DNA of 17,514 nt from Adhaeribacter sp. (GTDB taxonomy: Bacteria > Bacteroidota > Bacteroidia > Cytophagales > Hymenobacteraceae). The notes beneath the pieces are model-generated. The model was not told the origin of the DNA and ran no database searches. It saw nothing but the letters and a program-made list of their open reading frames with translations. How positions within the stretch are numbered: the first letter of the stretch is position 1; each line of letters opens with the position of its first letter. The translations under genes and the position numbers were made by a program. This document shows, one piece after another, positions 7,484-14,749 of the stretch. Location of the stretch: assembly GCA_028288395.1 (NCBI GenBank), contig JAQBNV010000230.1:1-17514 (forward strand). Direction: 5' to 3'.

Positions 7484-8296
7484 ATGAAATTAAAATTACT
7501 ATGTTTTTTAAGTGCGTTTATACTGATGCGCTCTGCTCAGGTACAAGCCCAATCAGGTAGTCCGGCTACTACCAACGACCAAAACGTGCCGGAGAAGGAG
7601 GTCCGGAAATTTAATTTTCTCAAAATAAATCTGCCCGGTATCGCATTGAGAAATTATTCTGTGCAGTATGAGAGGGTTTTAAGCAAAAGGTTTTCAGTAG
7701 CTATATCTTACCGCAAAATGCCAAGTGCCGGAATACCTTTTAAAAATTTGATTTCTGATGCGGTAGCATCTGACGATCCTGTGGTAAATGATATTAAAGA
7801 AACGATTGAAGGTTTAAGAATAAATGGTTCGGCCATAACGCCGGAAATCCGTTTCTATTTAGGTAAAAAAGGGTACGGTCGGGGCTTCTATTTGGCACCT
7901 TTTTATCGGAAAGCCACTTTTGAAACAAACAATTTGGCATTTAATATTAAGAATCAAAACGAAAATGACAAAGAGATTTCCCTCAATCTTTCCGGTAAGT
8001 TTACCAGTAATACCGGTGGTTTAATGATGGGTGCTCAATGGGCCTTAGGTACATATTTTTGTCTGGATTGGTGGATTTTAGGGGCACATGGAGGTTCTGG
8101 GAAGGGTGATTTTTTAGGTTTAACGAATCAAACATTATCGCAAAGCGACCAGGAAGCCGTGCGTGAAGAATTGGAATCAATTGATATTCCATTGGCCGAT
8201 AAAACAGTTGAAGTAAATGCTAACAGCGCTTCTTTAAAATTAAGTGGGCCATGGGGTGGAATTAGGGGTGGCTTATCAATAGGGTTTAGATTCTAA
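7484..8296 (+). CDS. DUF3575-like outer-membrane beta-barrel protein
   Basis: A 270-residue predicted exported protein. A signal peptide (residues 1-22, MKLKLLCFLSAFILMR… ending AQA before Q23) precedes an about 20-residue polar linker and then KINLPGIALRNYSVQYERVLSKRFSVAISYR. That pattern is characteristic of DUF3575/OprF-like small barrels of Bacteroidota. Later strands include EIRFYLGKKGYGRGFYLAPFYR, GLMMGAQWALG and a terminal GGIRGGLSIGFRF, ending in Phe as outer-membrane proteins usually do. A charged, helical-looking insertion lies at about 215-240. Function is unknown. The protein is flanked by AT-rich DNA upstream and by its own terminator downstream, so it is probably transcribed alone. 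The family assignment is from sequence pattern only. Confidence 0.82.
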   Translation: MKLKLLCFLSAFILMRSAQVQAQSGSPATTNDQNVPEKEVRKFNFLKINLPGIALRNYSVQYERVLSKRFSVAISYRKMPSAGIPFKNLISDAVASDDPVVNDIKETIEGLRINGSAITPEIRFYLGKKGYGRGFYLAPFYRKATFETNNLAFNIKNQNENDKEISLNLSGKFTSNTGGLMMGAQWALGTYFCLDWWILGAHGGSGKGDFLGLTNQTLSQSDQEAVREELESIDIPLADKTVEVNANSASLKLSGPWGGIRGGLSIGFRF

Positions 8297-8628
8297 TCAC
8301 GTTTAACGTCGTTTAATCAACTGCAGCAAAGTCGTAGCCGAAAATTTCACTTTAAGAAGGTGTAGTTACTGACTATACCTTTTTTATTGCCAATGTAAAA
8401 CTAAACGTGGATAGCAACTTTACTTGTCTGGTAGTTGACTGAACGCAAAATCAAGCACCATCAAAATACCTTTCTGATTAACTTAGCAAGGTAGTATTCA
8501 AATCACCTTTATAACGAAGCTTAACTGAAGCTGCGGTAAGGTGGCTTTATGTATTGAAATTGCCTGCTTTGTATAAGGATATTAATTTTTACATAGGGTA
8601 CTTATTATGAGTTTAAGTATTTAGTCTA
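8297..8628. other. Intergenic region after the DUF3575-like gene
   Basis: It contains the terminator at 8357-8385. Further right, around 8501-8547, a longer imperfect hairpin can be drawn (CACCTT with AAGGTG, inner AGCTT with AAGCT), but it has no T-run on either side. No gene is seen. Confidence 0.45.
8357..8385 (+). terminator. Rho-independent terminator after the DUF3575-like gene
   Basis: AAGGTGTAGT (8357-8366) pairs with ACTATACCTT (8372-8381) through ten pairs including one G-T, with a 5-nt loop, and continues into a T-run. It starts about 60 bp after the stop codon. Confidence 0.82.
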
Positions 8629-9255
8629 TTAGGGCTTCTGCAAAACCCAGGTAGTCATGGTGCGTTGGTCGGCTACCAAAAGGGTTTTTAGAGGTTCTAA
8701 GGGCCGGGCGCCTAATGTGCTTTCCAGGTTCAGTAACAAGGGTTCGTCGGCTAAAAACCAGGTATTGCCGTGAGGCATCCGGTAAAAGCGGCCAGACAGG
8801 TGCTGCAATTTATTTTCGAGGCCGATGGTAGTGCTTAACCGACAAAACAGCATACCACCCGGTTTTAATACCCGCCAGAGTTCCTGCAGCATTTCCCGGA
8901 AGTGCGCTTCGCTACGGGCAAAGTGTAATACGGCACTGCACAGCACTATTCCAAAGCAGGCATCTTTAAAAGGAATATTATTTATATCGGCCACGACAAA
9001 ATTTTCCGGTGGAAGATGTGGCGCCAACGTGGCGGCGAGTTCCCGGCTTTGCCGGATAGCTTCAGAGGACTGGTCGATACCAAAAACCGGGCAGCCGGCC
9101 TGTAACAGGTACTTAATATTGCGCCCACCTCCGCAGCCGGCATCTAAAACCGACATGTTTTTCTTAATCCGGCCCTTGAGTAGCTGGTCAAAAATATAAA
9201 TATCTAAATCGCCGAAAATAGTGGGCAACTCGGTTGGTAGCGGAATAGGTGGCAT
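8629..9255 (-). CDS. Class I SAM-dependent methyltransferase
   Basis: A 208-residue cytoplasmic methyltransferase with a Rossmann-like fold. Motif I, VLDAGCGGGRNIKYLL, is at residues 36-51 and binds S-adenosylmethionine. GIDQSSEAI at 59-67 gives the acidic residue at the end of strand beta-2 (D61). VVADINNIPF at 87-96 supplies the motif II Asp (D90), and RVLKPGGMLFCRL at 128-140 is the usual post-motif III segment. The C-terminal third (KLQHLSGRFYRMPHGNTWFL…) probably recognises the acceptor, but I cannot name a substrate; Methyltransf_11/25 or TehB-like assignments are all possible. The ATG at 9255 gives a short N-terminal extension before the fold. It is divergent from the alcohol dehydrogenase gene, with a 297-bp gap between them. 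Confidence 0.9.
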   Translation of the reverse strand: MPPIPLPTELPTIFGDLDIYIFDQLLKGRIKKNMSVLDAGCGGGRNIKYLLQAGCPVFGIDQSSEAIRQSRELAATLAPHLPPENFVVADINNIPFKDACFGIVLCSAVLHFARSEAHFREMLQELWRVLKPGGMLFCRLSTTIGLENKLQHLSGRFYRMPHGNTWFLADEPLLLNLESTLGARPLEPLKTLLVADQRTMTTWVLQKP

Positions 9256-9552
9256 AAATAATAGGGGCTTAACTATAATGAAGGGTAATATTAATAAGTG
9301 CCGCCGGCAAATCCGGTAAAAATATGCTTTTGGTTTAGGCCTTGGTAATATTCGGCGCCTGCTTACGCATTGCCGATGGTGTAAATCTGGTATAACACCG
9401 TAAATCCATCCTTGTAGCCTTACGAAACGCTCCCTGCTATTCCGGATCAGCCGCCTGGAATTATGACGTAGAAAGCTACAACGATTAAAGTTATTTTAAC
9501 ATAAAACAATCATACCCGTTTTATTCTTTTACACTTATAACAAAATTAAATT
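9256..9552. other. Divergent intergenic region
   Basis: The gap separates the divergent methyltransferase and alcohol dehydrogenase genes and should hold promoters for both. No confident consensus promoter, hairpin or small ORF was found by eye; the last 70 bp before 9553 are strongly AT-rich. Confidence 0.4.
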
Positions 9553-10596
9553 ATGATAGAAACTCGTGGATACGCGGCGCAGGATGCGGTTAACCCACTG
9601 GGTCCGTTTAGTTTTGCCCGCCGGGACGTAGGCGCACAAGATGTGCTGATTGATATTTTATATTGCGGGGTTTGCCATTCCGACTTGCACCAGGCTCGAA
9701 ATGAGTGGGGCGGCTCTATTTACCCGATGGTGCCCGGTCACGAAATTGTGGGCCGGGTAAGTAAGGTCGGCAGCCAGGTTAGCAAATTTAAGGAAGGTGA
9801 TTTTGCGGGGGTGGGCTGCTTTGTAGATTCCTGCCGTACCTGTCACAGCTGCCAGGAAGGCCTGGAGCAATATTGCGAAGTACACAACGTGGGCACCTAT
9901 AACAGCTACGAAACAGACCGCAAAACCCCTACATACGGCGGTTATTCCGGGCAGATTGTGGTAGATGAAAAGTATACCCTTAAAATAGCACCGAACCTGG
10001 AGCTAAGCCGGGTCGCACCTTTGCTTTGTGCCGGTATTACTACCTATTCGCCGTTGCGCCAATGGAAAGTAGGTCAGGGTCATAAATTAGGAGTAGTGGG
10101 CTTAGGCGGGCTCGGACACATGGGCGTAAAAATAGGCGCTTCTCTGGGAGCCGAAGTAACGGTGCTGAGTACCTCGCCGAACAAAGAAGCCGATGCACGG
10201 GCCTTGGGCGCACATAAATTTGTTGTTACCCGCGACGAAGCGCAACTGAAAGAATACAGTAATTATTTTGATTTTATCTTGGATACGGTTTCGGCTCCCC
10301 ATAACCTGGACCTGTATCTGAGCCTGCTGCGCCGCGATGGGACTATGATTCTGGTAGGTGCGCCGCCGGAGCCCGCACCGGTTACGGGTTTTAGTTTGAT
10401 TTCCCGGCGCAAACGCTTGGTGGGGTCTATGATTGGTGGTATTTCCGAAACGCAGGAAATGCTGGATTACTGTGCCGAGCACAATATTTTATCTGATGTA
10501 GAAATAATTCCGATGAGCCAAATAAATGAAGCTTACGAGCGGATGCTGCGCAGCGATGTGAAATATCGCTTTGTAATTGATATGGCTACGCTCTAA
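9553..10596 (+). CDS. Zinc-dependent NAD(P)-dependent alcohol dehydrogenase (cinnamyl-alcohol-dehydrogenase-like)
   Basis: A 347-residue medium-chain dehydrogenase/reductase that would interconvert alcohols and aldehydes using NAD(P). Catalytic zinc ligands are C38 (ILYCGVCHSD), H63 with E64 (VPGHEIVG) and C159 (PLLCAGITTY). Structural zinc ligands are C94, C97, C100 and C108 (DSCRTCHSCQEGLEQYC). The cofactor fold has GLGGLGHMGVK at 183-193 followed by VTVLSTSPNKEADA, where Ser/Thr in place of an acidic residue favours NADP(H). DTVSAPHNLDLYL is typical of the CAD/YahK subfamily, which acts on broad aldehyde substrates; the physiological substrate cannot be read from the sequence. The protein is full length with all key residues intact, and a strong terminator follows. 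Confidence 0.94.
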   Translation: MIETRGYAAQDAVNPLGPFSFARRDVGAQDVLIDILYCGVCHSDLHQARNEWGGSIYPMVPGHEIVGRVSKVGSQVSKFKEGDFAGVGCFVDSCRTCHSCQEGLEQYCEVHNVGTYNSYETDRKTPTYGGYSGQIVVDEKYTLKIAPNLELSRVAPLLCAGITTYSPLRQWKVGQGHKLGVVGLGGLGHMGVKIGASLGAEVTVLSTSPNKEADARALGAHKFVVTRDEAQLKEYSNYFDFILDTVSAPHNLDLYLSLLRRDGTMILVGAPPEPAPVTGFSLISRRKRLVGSMIGGISETQEMLDYCAEHNILSDVEIIPMSQINEAYERMLRSDVKYRFVIDMATL

Positions 10597-10619
10597 GTCA
10601 GGTAGTAAGATTAATTCTG

Positions 10620-10655
10620 AAGAGCCGGCTTTTATAGAGCCGGCTCTTTTCTTTT
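10620..10655 (+). terminator. Rho-independent terminator after the alcohol dehydrogenase gene
   Basis: A perfect 11-bp stem, AAGAGCCGGCT (10620-10630) with AGCCGGCTCTT (10638-10648), has a 7-nt loop and is followed by TTCTTTT. It begins 24 bp after the stop codon. Confidence 0.95.
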
Positions 10656-10868
10656 CCAGCCCGGTGAAAATCATTTCTTGCGAATACTTCCCGGAATAAT
10701 TTGGGCTAAAAAAGCGTATGCTTTCCCTCAAGATAGGTTAACCTGACAATTCTTATACCAAATAGTATAAACTAAATTCCATATAAACATTCAGGAAAGA
10801 TACCTCTATGAGCTTTAAAAATTTCTGTTAATTATCTATGGAAAAATGTAAATGCGAGTTGGTATTAT

Positions 10869-12491
10869 TTAGGGCAGAATCCGGTAAATTCGTGCCTGTT
10901 CGTCTTTGTGTACGCGCGGATTAAGCCGATGTAAGACCTGGTCGTAAAGCGAGGGCGCAATAGTCTTTTCTAACCTGATTTCAGGATAAAGTTGCCGTAT
11001 CCGCTGCAGGCGTTTGGATAGATCGTCCTGCCCAACTACTACCAGGTAGTCGGGTGTATACGCCGGATATATTTCGGTCTGGAGCTGGTGCAGCGACTTT
11101 TCGTCGTTCAGGCTGTATACCATCACAAAATCAGGCGGCAGTGGCTCGCTGTTTTTATATTTACCCCATCGGTTCTTAGGGTCAGCGGCAAAATCTTCGC
11201 CTTGGGCACTCATGCGCCCCAGGTAAAACAAAGGAGGCATTTTAAGGCTATGGTCGCCAAACTCCAGTAAGATGCCATCCAGGGCCGGCTTATGCGATAA
11301 ATATACCAGCGGCGCAATACGGCTTTTTTTAGAATAGGTAAGAGCCATGGCAAGGGCCGTGATTAGGTTCAGAATCCAGAAAAAGCTCCAGCTTGCGGCC
11401 AGTAGTTTGCGTCTTTTTTGCCAAAACCGGGACTGCCTTACAAAGCTTTGCCAACCCAACACTCCCAGAATCATAAAAAGGGGGTAGAGCGGCAGTATAA
11501 AACGCTCCTGCTTATTCGGGAAAAGCGAGTGTACCATAAAAAACAGCAGGCCACCCATAAAAAGCATAGGCGCTTGCCGGACGGTTCGCCCATAGCCCAC
11601 GAGCAGGAAAATGCTCAGGGGCGGTACCATAAAACCCAGCAGAGTCAGTACAAACCGGTAAGGCGGACCGGTACTATAGTTTTGAGCATTCTCGGCGTTG
11701 TAATTGAAATAAGTTACTACCGAATGAAAAGGATAATCAAAGAATATATAATCGATGGTGCCTTGGATGAGAGTAGCCAGGAACAAGAAGCCAAAACTGA
11801 AAAGTAGCAACCCGCGCCATTGCCTTTTATAAAGTAAAACCAGCCCAACGCCACCGGCAAATAAAACCGTGTGGTACCGGAACACAAACGCGAAGGCAAA
11901 CAAAGCGCCTGCCCAGAAGAAAGCCATGGATTTTGGTTTATCGCTCGTCTTTACCAACAGGTAAAAACCTGCCAGGTAAGGAGGAATGCAAACCATTTCT
12001 ACCAGGTTACGGACACTCATAAACGGCATAAACCACATCAAGGCCAGCATTAATCCTACAATGCGCGCCTCCCGCTTTCCCGACATTACTTCGGTTATCT
12101 TGTACCCGAAATAGACCACCAATAAGGAATAAAAGCCATGCAGCAGCCGTATTACCAGCATTTTGGTTTCAGGATGAGCGAGGCCTATTTTTTCCAGCAG
12201 ATAAAAAAGCACGTAATGGATACCAGCGTAGAGCATGCTGTGGAGGGGAGGGGAATCTTCGTGCAACCAAACCGGAATGCCATCAACCCAGTCCTGCGCA
12301 ATTGAGATAACATCAAAATGATCGTCGTGGTAAGCAAAACCCGGCGAAAAGAAAGCCGCCACTAAGCGAATCACCAAGGCCATAACCAGAATAACCGTAA
12401 GCGAAATATAATAATGGTTATGAATACCCACCTGGTCGGGTGTAGAAAGGGGTTGGGTTTTGTTTTTAGAAATGGGGGAGTAGGATTGCAT
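10869..12491 (-). CDS. Polytopic membrane glycosyltransferase, GT22/ALG9-PIG-B-like
   Basis: A 540-residue membrane protein with about nine or ten hydrophobic segments between residues 30 and 390, and a soluble C-terminal domain of about 150 residues. In the first extracytoplasmic loop YHDDHFD (54-60) supplies the acidic pair expected of GT-C enzymes. MFMGGLLFFMVHSLFPNKQERFILPLYPL (beginning about 310) carries H321 and NKQERF at 326-331, close to the HKExRF signature of GT22 (ALG9/PIG-B) mannosyltransferases. These enzymes use polyprenyl-phosphate sugars to glycosylate lipids or proteins outside the inner membrane. Acceptor and sugar are unknown. An alternative label is the broader GT39/ArnT-like family. 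No other glycan genes are nearby, and no terminator is seen after it. Confidence 0.78.
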   Translation of the reverse strand: MQSYSPISKNKTQPLSTPDQVGIHNHYYISLTVILVMALVIRLVAAFFSPGFAYHDDHFDVISIAQDWVDGIPVWLHEDSPPLHSMLYAGIHYVLFYLLEKIGLAHPETKMLVIRLLHGFYSLLVVYFGYKITEVMSGKREARIVGLMLALMWFMPFMSVRNLVEMVCIPPYLAGFYLLVKTSDKPKSMAFFWAGALFAFAFVFRYHTVLFAGGVGLVLLYKRQWRGLLLFSFGFLFLATLIQGTIDYIFFDYPFHSVVTYFNYNAENAQNYSTGPPYRFVLTLLGFMVPPLSIFLLVGYGRTVRQAPMLFMGGLLFFMVHSLFPNKQERFILPLYPLFMILGVLGWQSFVRQSRFWQKRRKLLAASWSFFWILNLITALAMALTYSKKSRIAPLVYLSHKPALDGILLEFGDHSLKMPPLFYLGRMSAQGEDFAADPKNRWGKYKNSEPLPPDFVMVYSLNDEKSLHQLQTEIYPAYTPDYLVVVGQDDLSKRLQRIRQLYPEIRLEKTIAPSLYDQVLHRLNPRVHKDEQARIYRILP

Positions 12492-12616
12492 GATTATTTT
12501 ACCACCAACATTATCAGTACGAAGTAACTAGAACGAGGTAACCGGCTTATAAGCGGTAAAACTGCAAATTTATTTTAGTTAAAAGTCTATTTCGGTTAAA
12601 TATTAAACTTTTAGAG

Positions 12617-12644
12617 CCTGCGGCCACTCCCGGGAGGTAGCAGG
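12617..12644. other. GC-rich hairpin between ABC ATPase and glycosyltransferase genes
   Basis: CCTGC (12617-12621) and GCAGG (12640-12644) bracket the perfect palindrome CTCCCGGGAG (12627-12636) in an otherwise AT-rich gap. CGGCC and GGCCG nearby allow an alternative pairing. It lies about 50-80 bp downstream of the ABC ATPase stop on the minus strand. There is no T-run, so it is not a classic terminator; it could protect a 3' end or bind a protein. Confidence 0.35.
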
Positions 12645-12696
12645 ACGGCCGAAGATAACTAAAGGTTTAGATAAACCGGGGCAGCAAGGTTAATCG

Positions 12697-13422
12697 TTAA
12701 ACCAATTGCGGTTTTTCTTCGAGGTAAGCGATGTTTTCCCGGATGGTTTCGGCCGATAATATTTCCAGGGCGGGTGCGTCTTTTGATAGATTTAGTAAAT
12801 AGCCGGTGTAGCCATAAAGGTTCGCCAAATCGTGGGTGATGCACAATATTAATTTATTTTGCTCAGTTACCCAATTATACAGGAGGCTGAAGACTCTTTT
12901 TTTATGATAAATATCCAGTTGCTGGGTAGGTTCATCTAATAGGCAAATAGCAGCATCCTGCAACATTAGCTGCGCCAGCCATACCAACTGTTGCTCCCCG
13001 CCTGAAAGCTCGGTAAATTCCCGGTGCAACAGATGCGCTATCTCTAACCGCGCCAGCAATTGTTGTACGGTTAAATAATCTTGCTCAGAATATTGTTCAA
13101 AAAAACGTTTGTGCCGGAAAAGGCCCATTACGACTAAATCGCGCACTTTTACCGGAAAGGTTACGGTATTTTTTTGCGGCAGATAGGAAAGTAGGCCGGA
13201 GTTAGCGGGGTTAGCAAAGCGCTTTAACTCGTGCTGGTTAATTAAAATCTGTCCCTGATAAGGTAAAGAATGGGTTAATATTTTAAAAAAAGTAGATTTG
13301 CCGGCACCGTTATGGCCCACAATGGCTACAAAGGCCGGTGCTTGCACCCAAAGAAAAAGGTTGCGGATAAGAACGCGCTGTTCGTATCCCGCAACCAGGT
13401 TCTTTACTTCTAAGGTAATCAA
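12697..13422 (-). CDS. ABC transporter ATP-binding protein, FecE/BtuD-like
   Basis: A 241-residue ABC ATPase with every motif intact: Walker A GHNGAGKST at residues 36-44, Q-loop at Q83 (YLPQKN), signature LSGGEQQ at 139-145, Walker B AICLLDEPT at 158-166 and the switch His H197 in CITHD. The overall pattern is closest to importer ATPases for iron complexes, cobalamin or metals (LPQ…VRDLVVMGLFRH). No permease or binding protein is adjacent, so the partner must lie elsewhere and the substrate is unknown. The start is TTG at 13422: an in-frame TAA lies a few codons upstream, inside an inverted repeat, and no in-frame ATG precedes Walker A. The DUF2795 gene is 76 bp upstream on the same strand. 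Confidence 0.88.
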   Translation of the reverse strand: MITLEVKNLVAGYEQRVLIRNLFLWVQAPAFVAIVGHNGAGKSTFFKILTHSLPYQGQILINQHELKRFANPANSGLLSYLPQKNTVTFPVKVRDLVVMGLFRHKRFFEQYSEQDYLTVQQLLARLEIAHLLHREFTELSGGEQQLVWLAQLMLQDAAICLLDEPTQQLDIYHKKRVFSLLYNWVTEQNKLILCITHDLANLYGYTGYLLNLSKDAPALEILSAETIRENIAYLEEKPQLV

Positions 13423-13428
13423 ATCAGG

Positions 13429-13496
13429 AATTATGAATTAAAAATTAGAAACTATGAATGGAAGACAAATAAATCTTTAATTTCTAACTCATAATT
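13429..13496. repeat. Imperfect 21-bp inverted repeat between DUF2795 and ABC ATPase genes
   Basis: Arms at 13429-13449 and 13476-13496 match at 18 of 21 positions (shared outer part AATTATGA) around a 26-nt loop. In the minus-strand transcript two of the three differences become G-U pairs, so the hairpin is nearly complete in that RNA. It starts 2 bp after the DUF2795 stop and ends 6 bp before the ABC ATPase TTG. It could be a small palindromic or MITE-like repeat, or an intergenic mRNA hairpin; no T-run follows. Confidence 0.65.
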
Positions 13497-13498
13497 AT

Positions 13499-13720
13499 TT
13501 AGTATTCGTCCTCATTAAACATGAAGTCTTCCTTGGTTGGATAGTCTGGCCAAACTTCCTCAATATTTTCATAAGGTTGTCCATCATCTTCCAGAGCCTG
13601 CAGGTTTTCTACTACCTCCATAGGAGCGCCGGATCGAATCGAATAATCAATCAATTCGTCTTTTGTTGCCGGCCAGGGGGCATCTTCCAGGTATGAGGCT
13701 AATTCCAGTGTCCAATACAT
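13499..13720 (-). CDS. DUF2795 domain-containing small protein
   Basis: A 73-residue acidic soluble protein beginning MYWTLELASYLEDAPWPATK. The segment ASYLEDAPWPATKDELIDY with SGAPMEVVENLQAL is the DUF2795 pattern, a small helical domain found in many bacteria and strongly conserved in this short form in Cytophagales. The C-terminus is very acidic and aromatic (YENIEEVWPDYPTKEDFMF… ending in an Asp/Glu tail). Function is unknown. There is no signal peptide or membrane segment, so it should be cytoplasmic. It has an unusually good Shine-Dalgarno and a plausible promoter just upstream, which suggests strong expression. The ABC ATPase gene follows on the same strand. Confidence 0.92.
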   Translation of the reverse strand: MYWTLELASYLEDAPWPATKDELIDYSIRSGAPMEVVENLQALEDDGQPYENIEEVWPDYPTKEDFMFNEDEY

Positions 13721-13728
13721 ATTATTTT

Positions 13729-13734
13729 CTCCTT
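13729..13734 (-). promoter_or_regulatory. Strong Shine-Dalgarno of the DUF2795 gene
   Basis: AAGGAG lies 8 nt before the ATG at 13720. Such a near-perfect site is unusual in Bacteroidota, where most genes, including the others in this window, lack one. Confidence 0.75.
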
Positions 13735-13758
13735 AAGTTACTTTAAATAGACAGAATG

Positions 13759-13789
13759 CAAAATTTAAAAAATATTTCTTAAAAACAAA
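13759..13789 (-). promoter_or_regulatory. Candidate Bacteroidota-type promoter of the DUF2795 gene
   Basis: On the minus strand TTTG (13786-13789) is followed after 18 bp by TAAATTTT(G) (13759-13767), close to the phylum consensus TTTG / TAnnTTTG. Transcription would start near 13752, giving a leader of about 30 nt that contains the Shine-Dalgarno. The region is AT-rich, so chance matches are likely. Confidence 0.4.
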
Positions 13790-13882
13790 TATTAATTTTG
13801 TTAAATATATATGCTTTTCATATTTAACCTGACAACGAGTAAAAGGGGGCAAATGTTTGATGCCAATCTAATATTTTAAAAT

Positions 13883-14683
13883 TTAGGATTTATTTAGGGT
13901 ATAATGGATGCCAGCCTGAATGCCGCCAAAAATATTATACCGTAAAAAATAACGGTCAAAGTCGAAATTGCTACGGGTAATTTCCGTATCCCGGATGTCG
14001 GTAAACCCATAGTTAAAACGCAGGTTACCTGATAAGTACAACTTATCGGTTATGTCTTTTTCTATGCCAAAACCCAGCACAGCCATAGGCGCTATAGAAT
14101 TAAACCCACCGGCCGGTTTAAACAAGGGATCGCTTTTTTCTTTTTTAGCAAGCGTATAGGTGCCCATCAGGGTGCGATCCCTGAGGGTAATGGCTTCCGG
14201 AAATTCATTTACCTCTTCTCCTTTAATCAAAAAGCCTATCTGGGGCCCGACATGAAGATTAAAACGGGTCGCATCGCCGGTAGTAAATTTAAACAGCAGG
14301 GGAATTTGCAAATACGTTAAGTTTATTCTTTTTTCTCCTAATTCTACCCCGGAGCCATCGCCGTTTTCGGTGATCGTATAGTTTTGTCCCTGCCGTGAAA
14401 GAAAAGCCTCTAGTTGAACATCGTGCCGATCGTTAAATTTATAACCGACTACCGCCCCCACCGGCGCCCAGTGAAATGTGGTTTTATATTTAAAATGCTC
14501 GTTATTCGGTTCGTCATTGTCAACTTTAATCCAGGTATTGTTTAAAGCGGTAGTTAAACCAAAATGGAAGCTGCCTTTCTGCTGGCGGGTTTGTTCTACG
14601 TTAACCGAAGCGTCCTGCGCTTGCCCCGGCAGGATAAAGGCGCTCACGCCGGCAGCAAGTAGGATGGTTTTAAATATTTTCAT
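13883..14683 (-). CDS. Outer-membrane beta-barrel protein (PF13568-like, porin family)
   Basis: A 266-residue exported barrel. The signal peptide spans residues 1-22 (MKIFKTILLAAGVSAFILPGQ, then AQ before D24). Typical strand and turn patterns follow: GSFHFGLTTALNNTWIK, APVGAVVGYKFNDRHDVQLEAFLSRQGQNY, INLTYLQIPLLFKFTTGDATRFNLHVGPQIGFLI, MAVLGFGIEKDITDKLYLSGNLRFNYG and YNIFGGIQAGIHYTL. The LQIPLLFKF…GPQIGFLIKG pair is the hallmark of the OMP_b-brl_2 barrel common in Bacteroidota. Its specific role is unknown; members are thought to be structural or small-solute barrels. It starts 66 bp after the DUF349 gene on the same strand, so co-transcription is possible. No terminator is visible after it. 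Confidence 0.87.
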   Translation of the reverse strand: MKIFKTILLAAGVSAFILPGQAQDASVNVEQTRQQKGSFHFGLTTALNNTWIKVDNDEPNNEHFKYKTTFHWAPVGAVVGYKFNDRHDVQLEAFLSRQGQNYTITENGDGSGVELGEKRINLTYLQIPLLFKFTTGDATRFNLHVGPQIGFLIKGEEVNEFPEAITLRDRTLMGTYTLAKKEKSDPLFKPAGGFNSIAPMAVLGFGIEKDITDKLYLSGNLRFNYGFTDIRDTEITRSNFDFDRYFLRYNIFGGIQAGIHYTLNKS

Positions 14684-14749
14684 GATTTTACAAAATAGTT
14701 AAGTAGATGGTTCGGGTCGGTTATCGGGTAATCAAGCCTTTTGCAAATA

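Noticed and set aside
8501..8547. Long imperfect hairpin after the DUF3575-like gene as a terminator or riboswitch
   Set aside because: Mismatches in the outer stem, no T-run and no recognisable ligand-binding core; the real terminator is at 8357-8385.
10753..10770. TTATAC / GTATAA inverted repeat as an operator
   Set aside because: It lies between the 3' ends of two convergent genes, where an operator is unlikely, and is short and AT-rich.
11418..11807. 129-codon plus-strand ORF inside the glycosyltransferase gene
   Set aside because: Antisense to hydrophobic membrane segments; the Lys/Gln/His-rich translation is what complementary reading of such codons produces.
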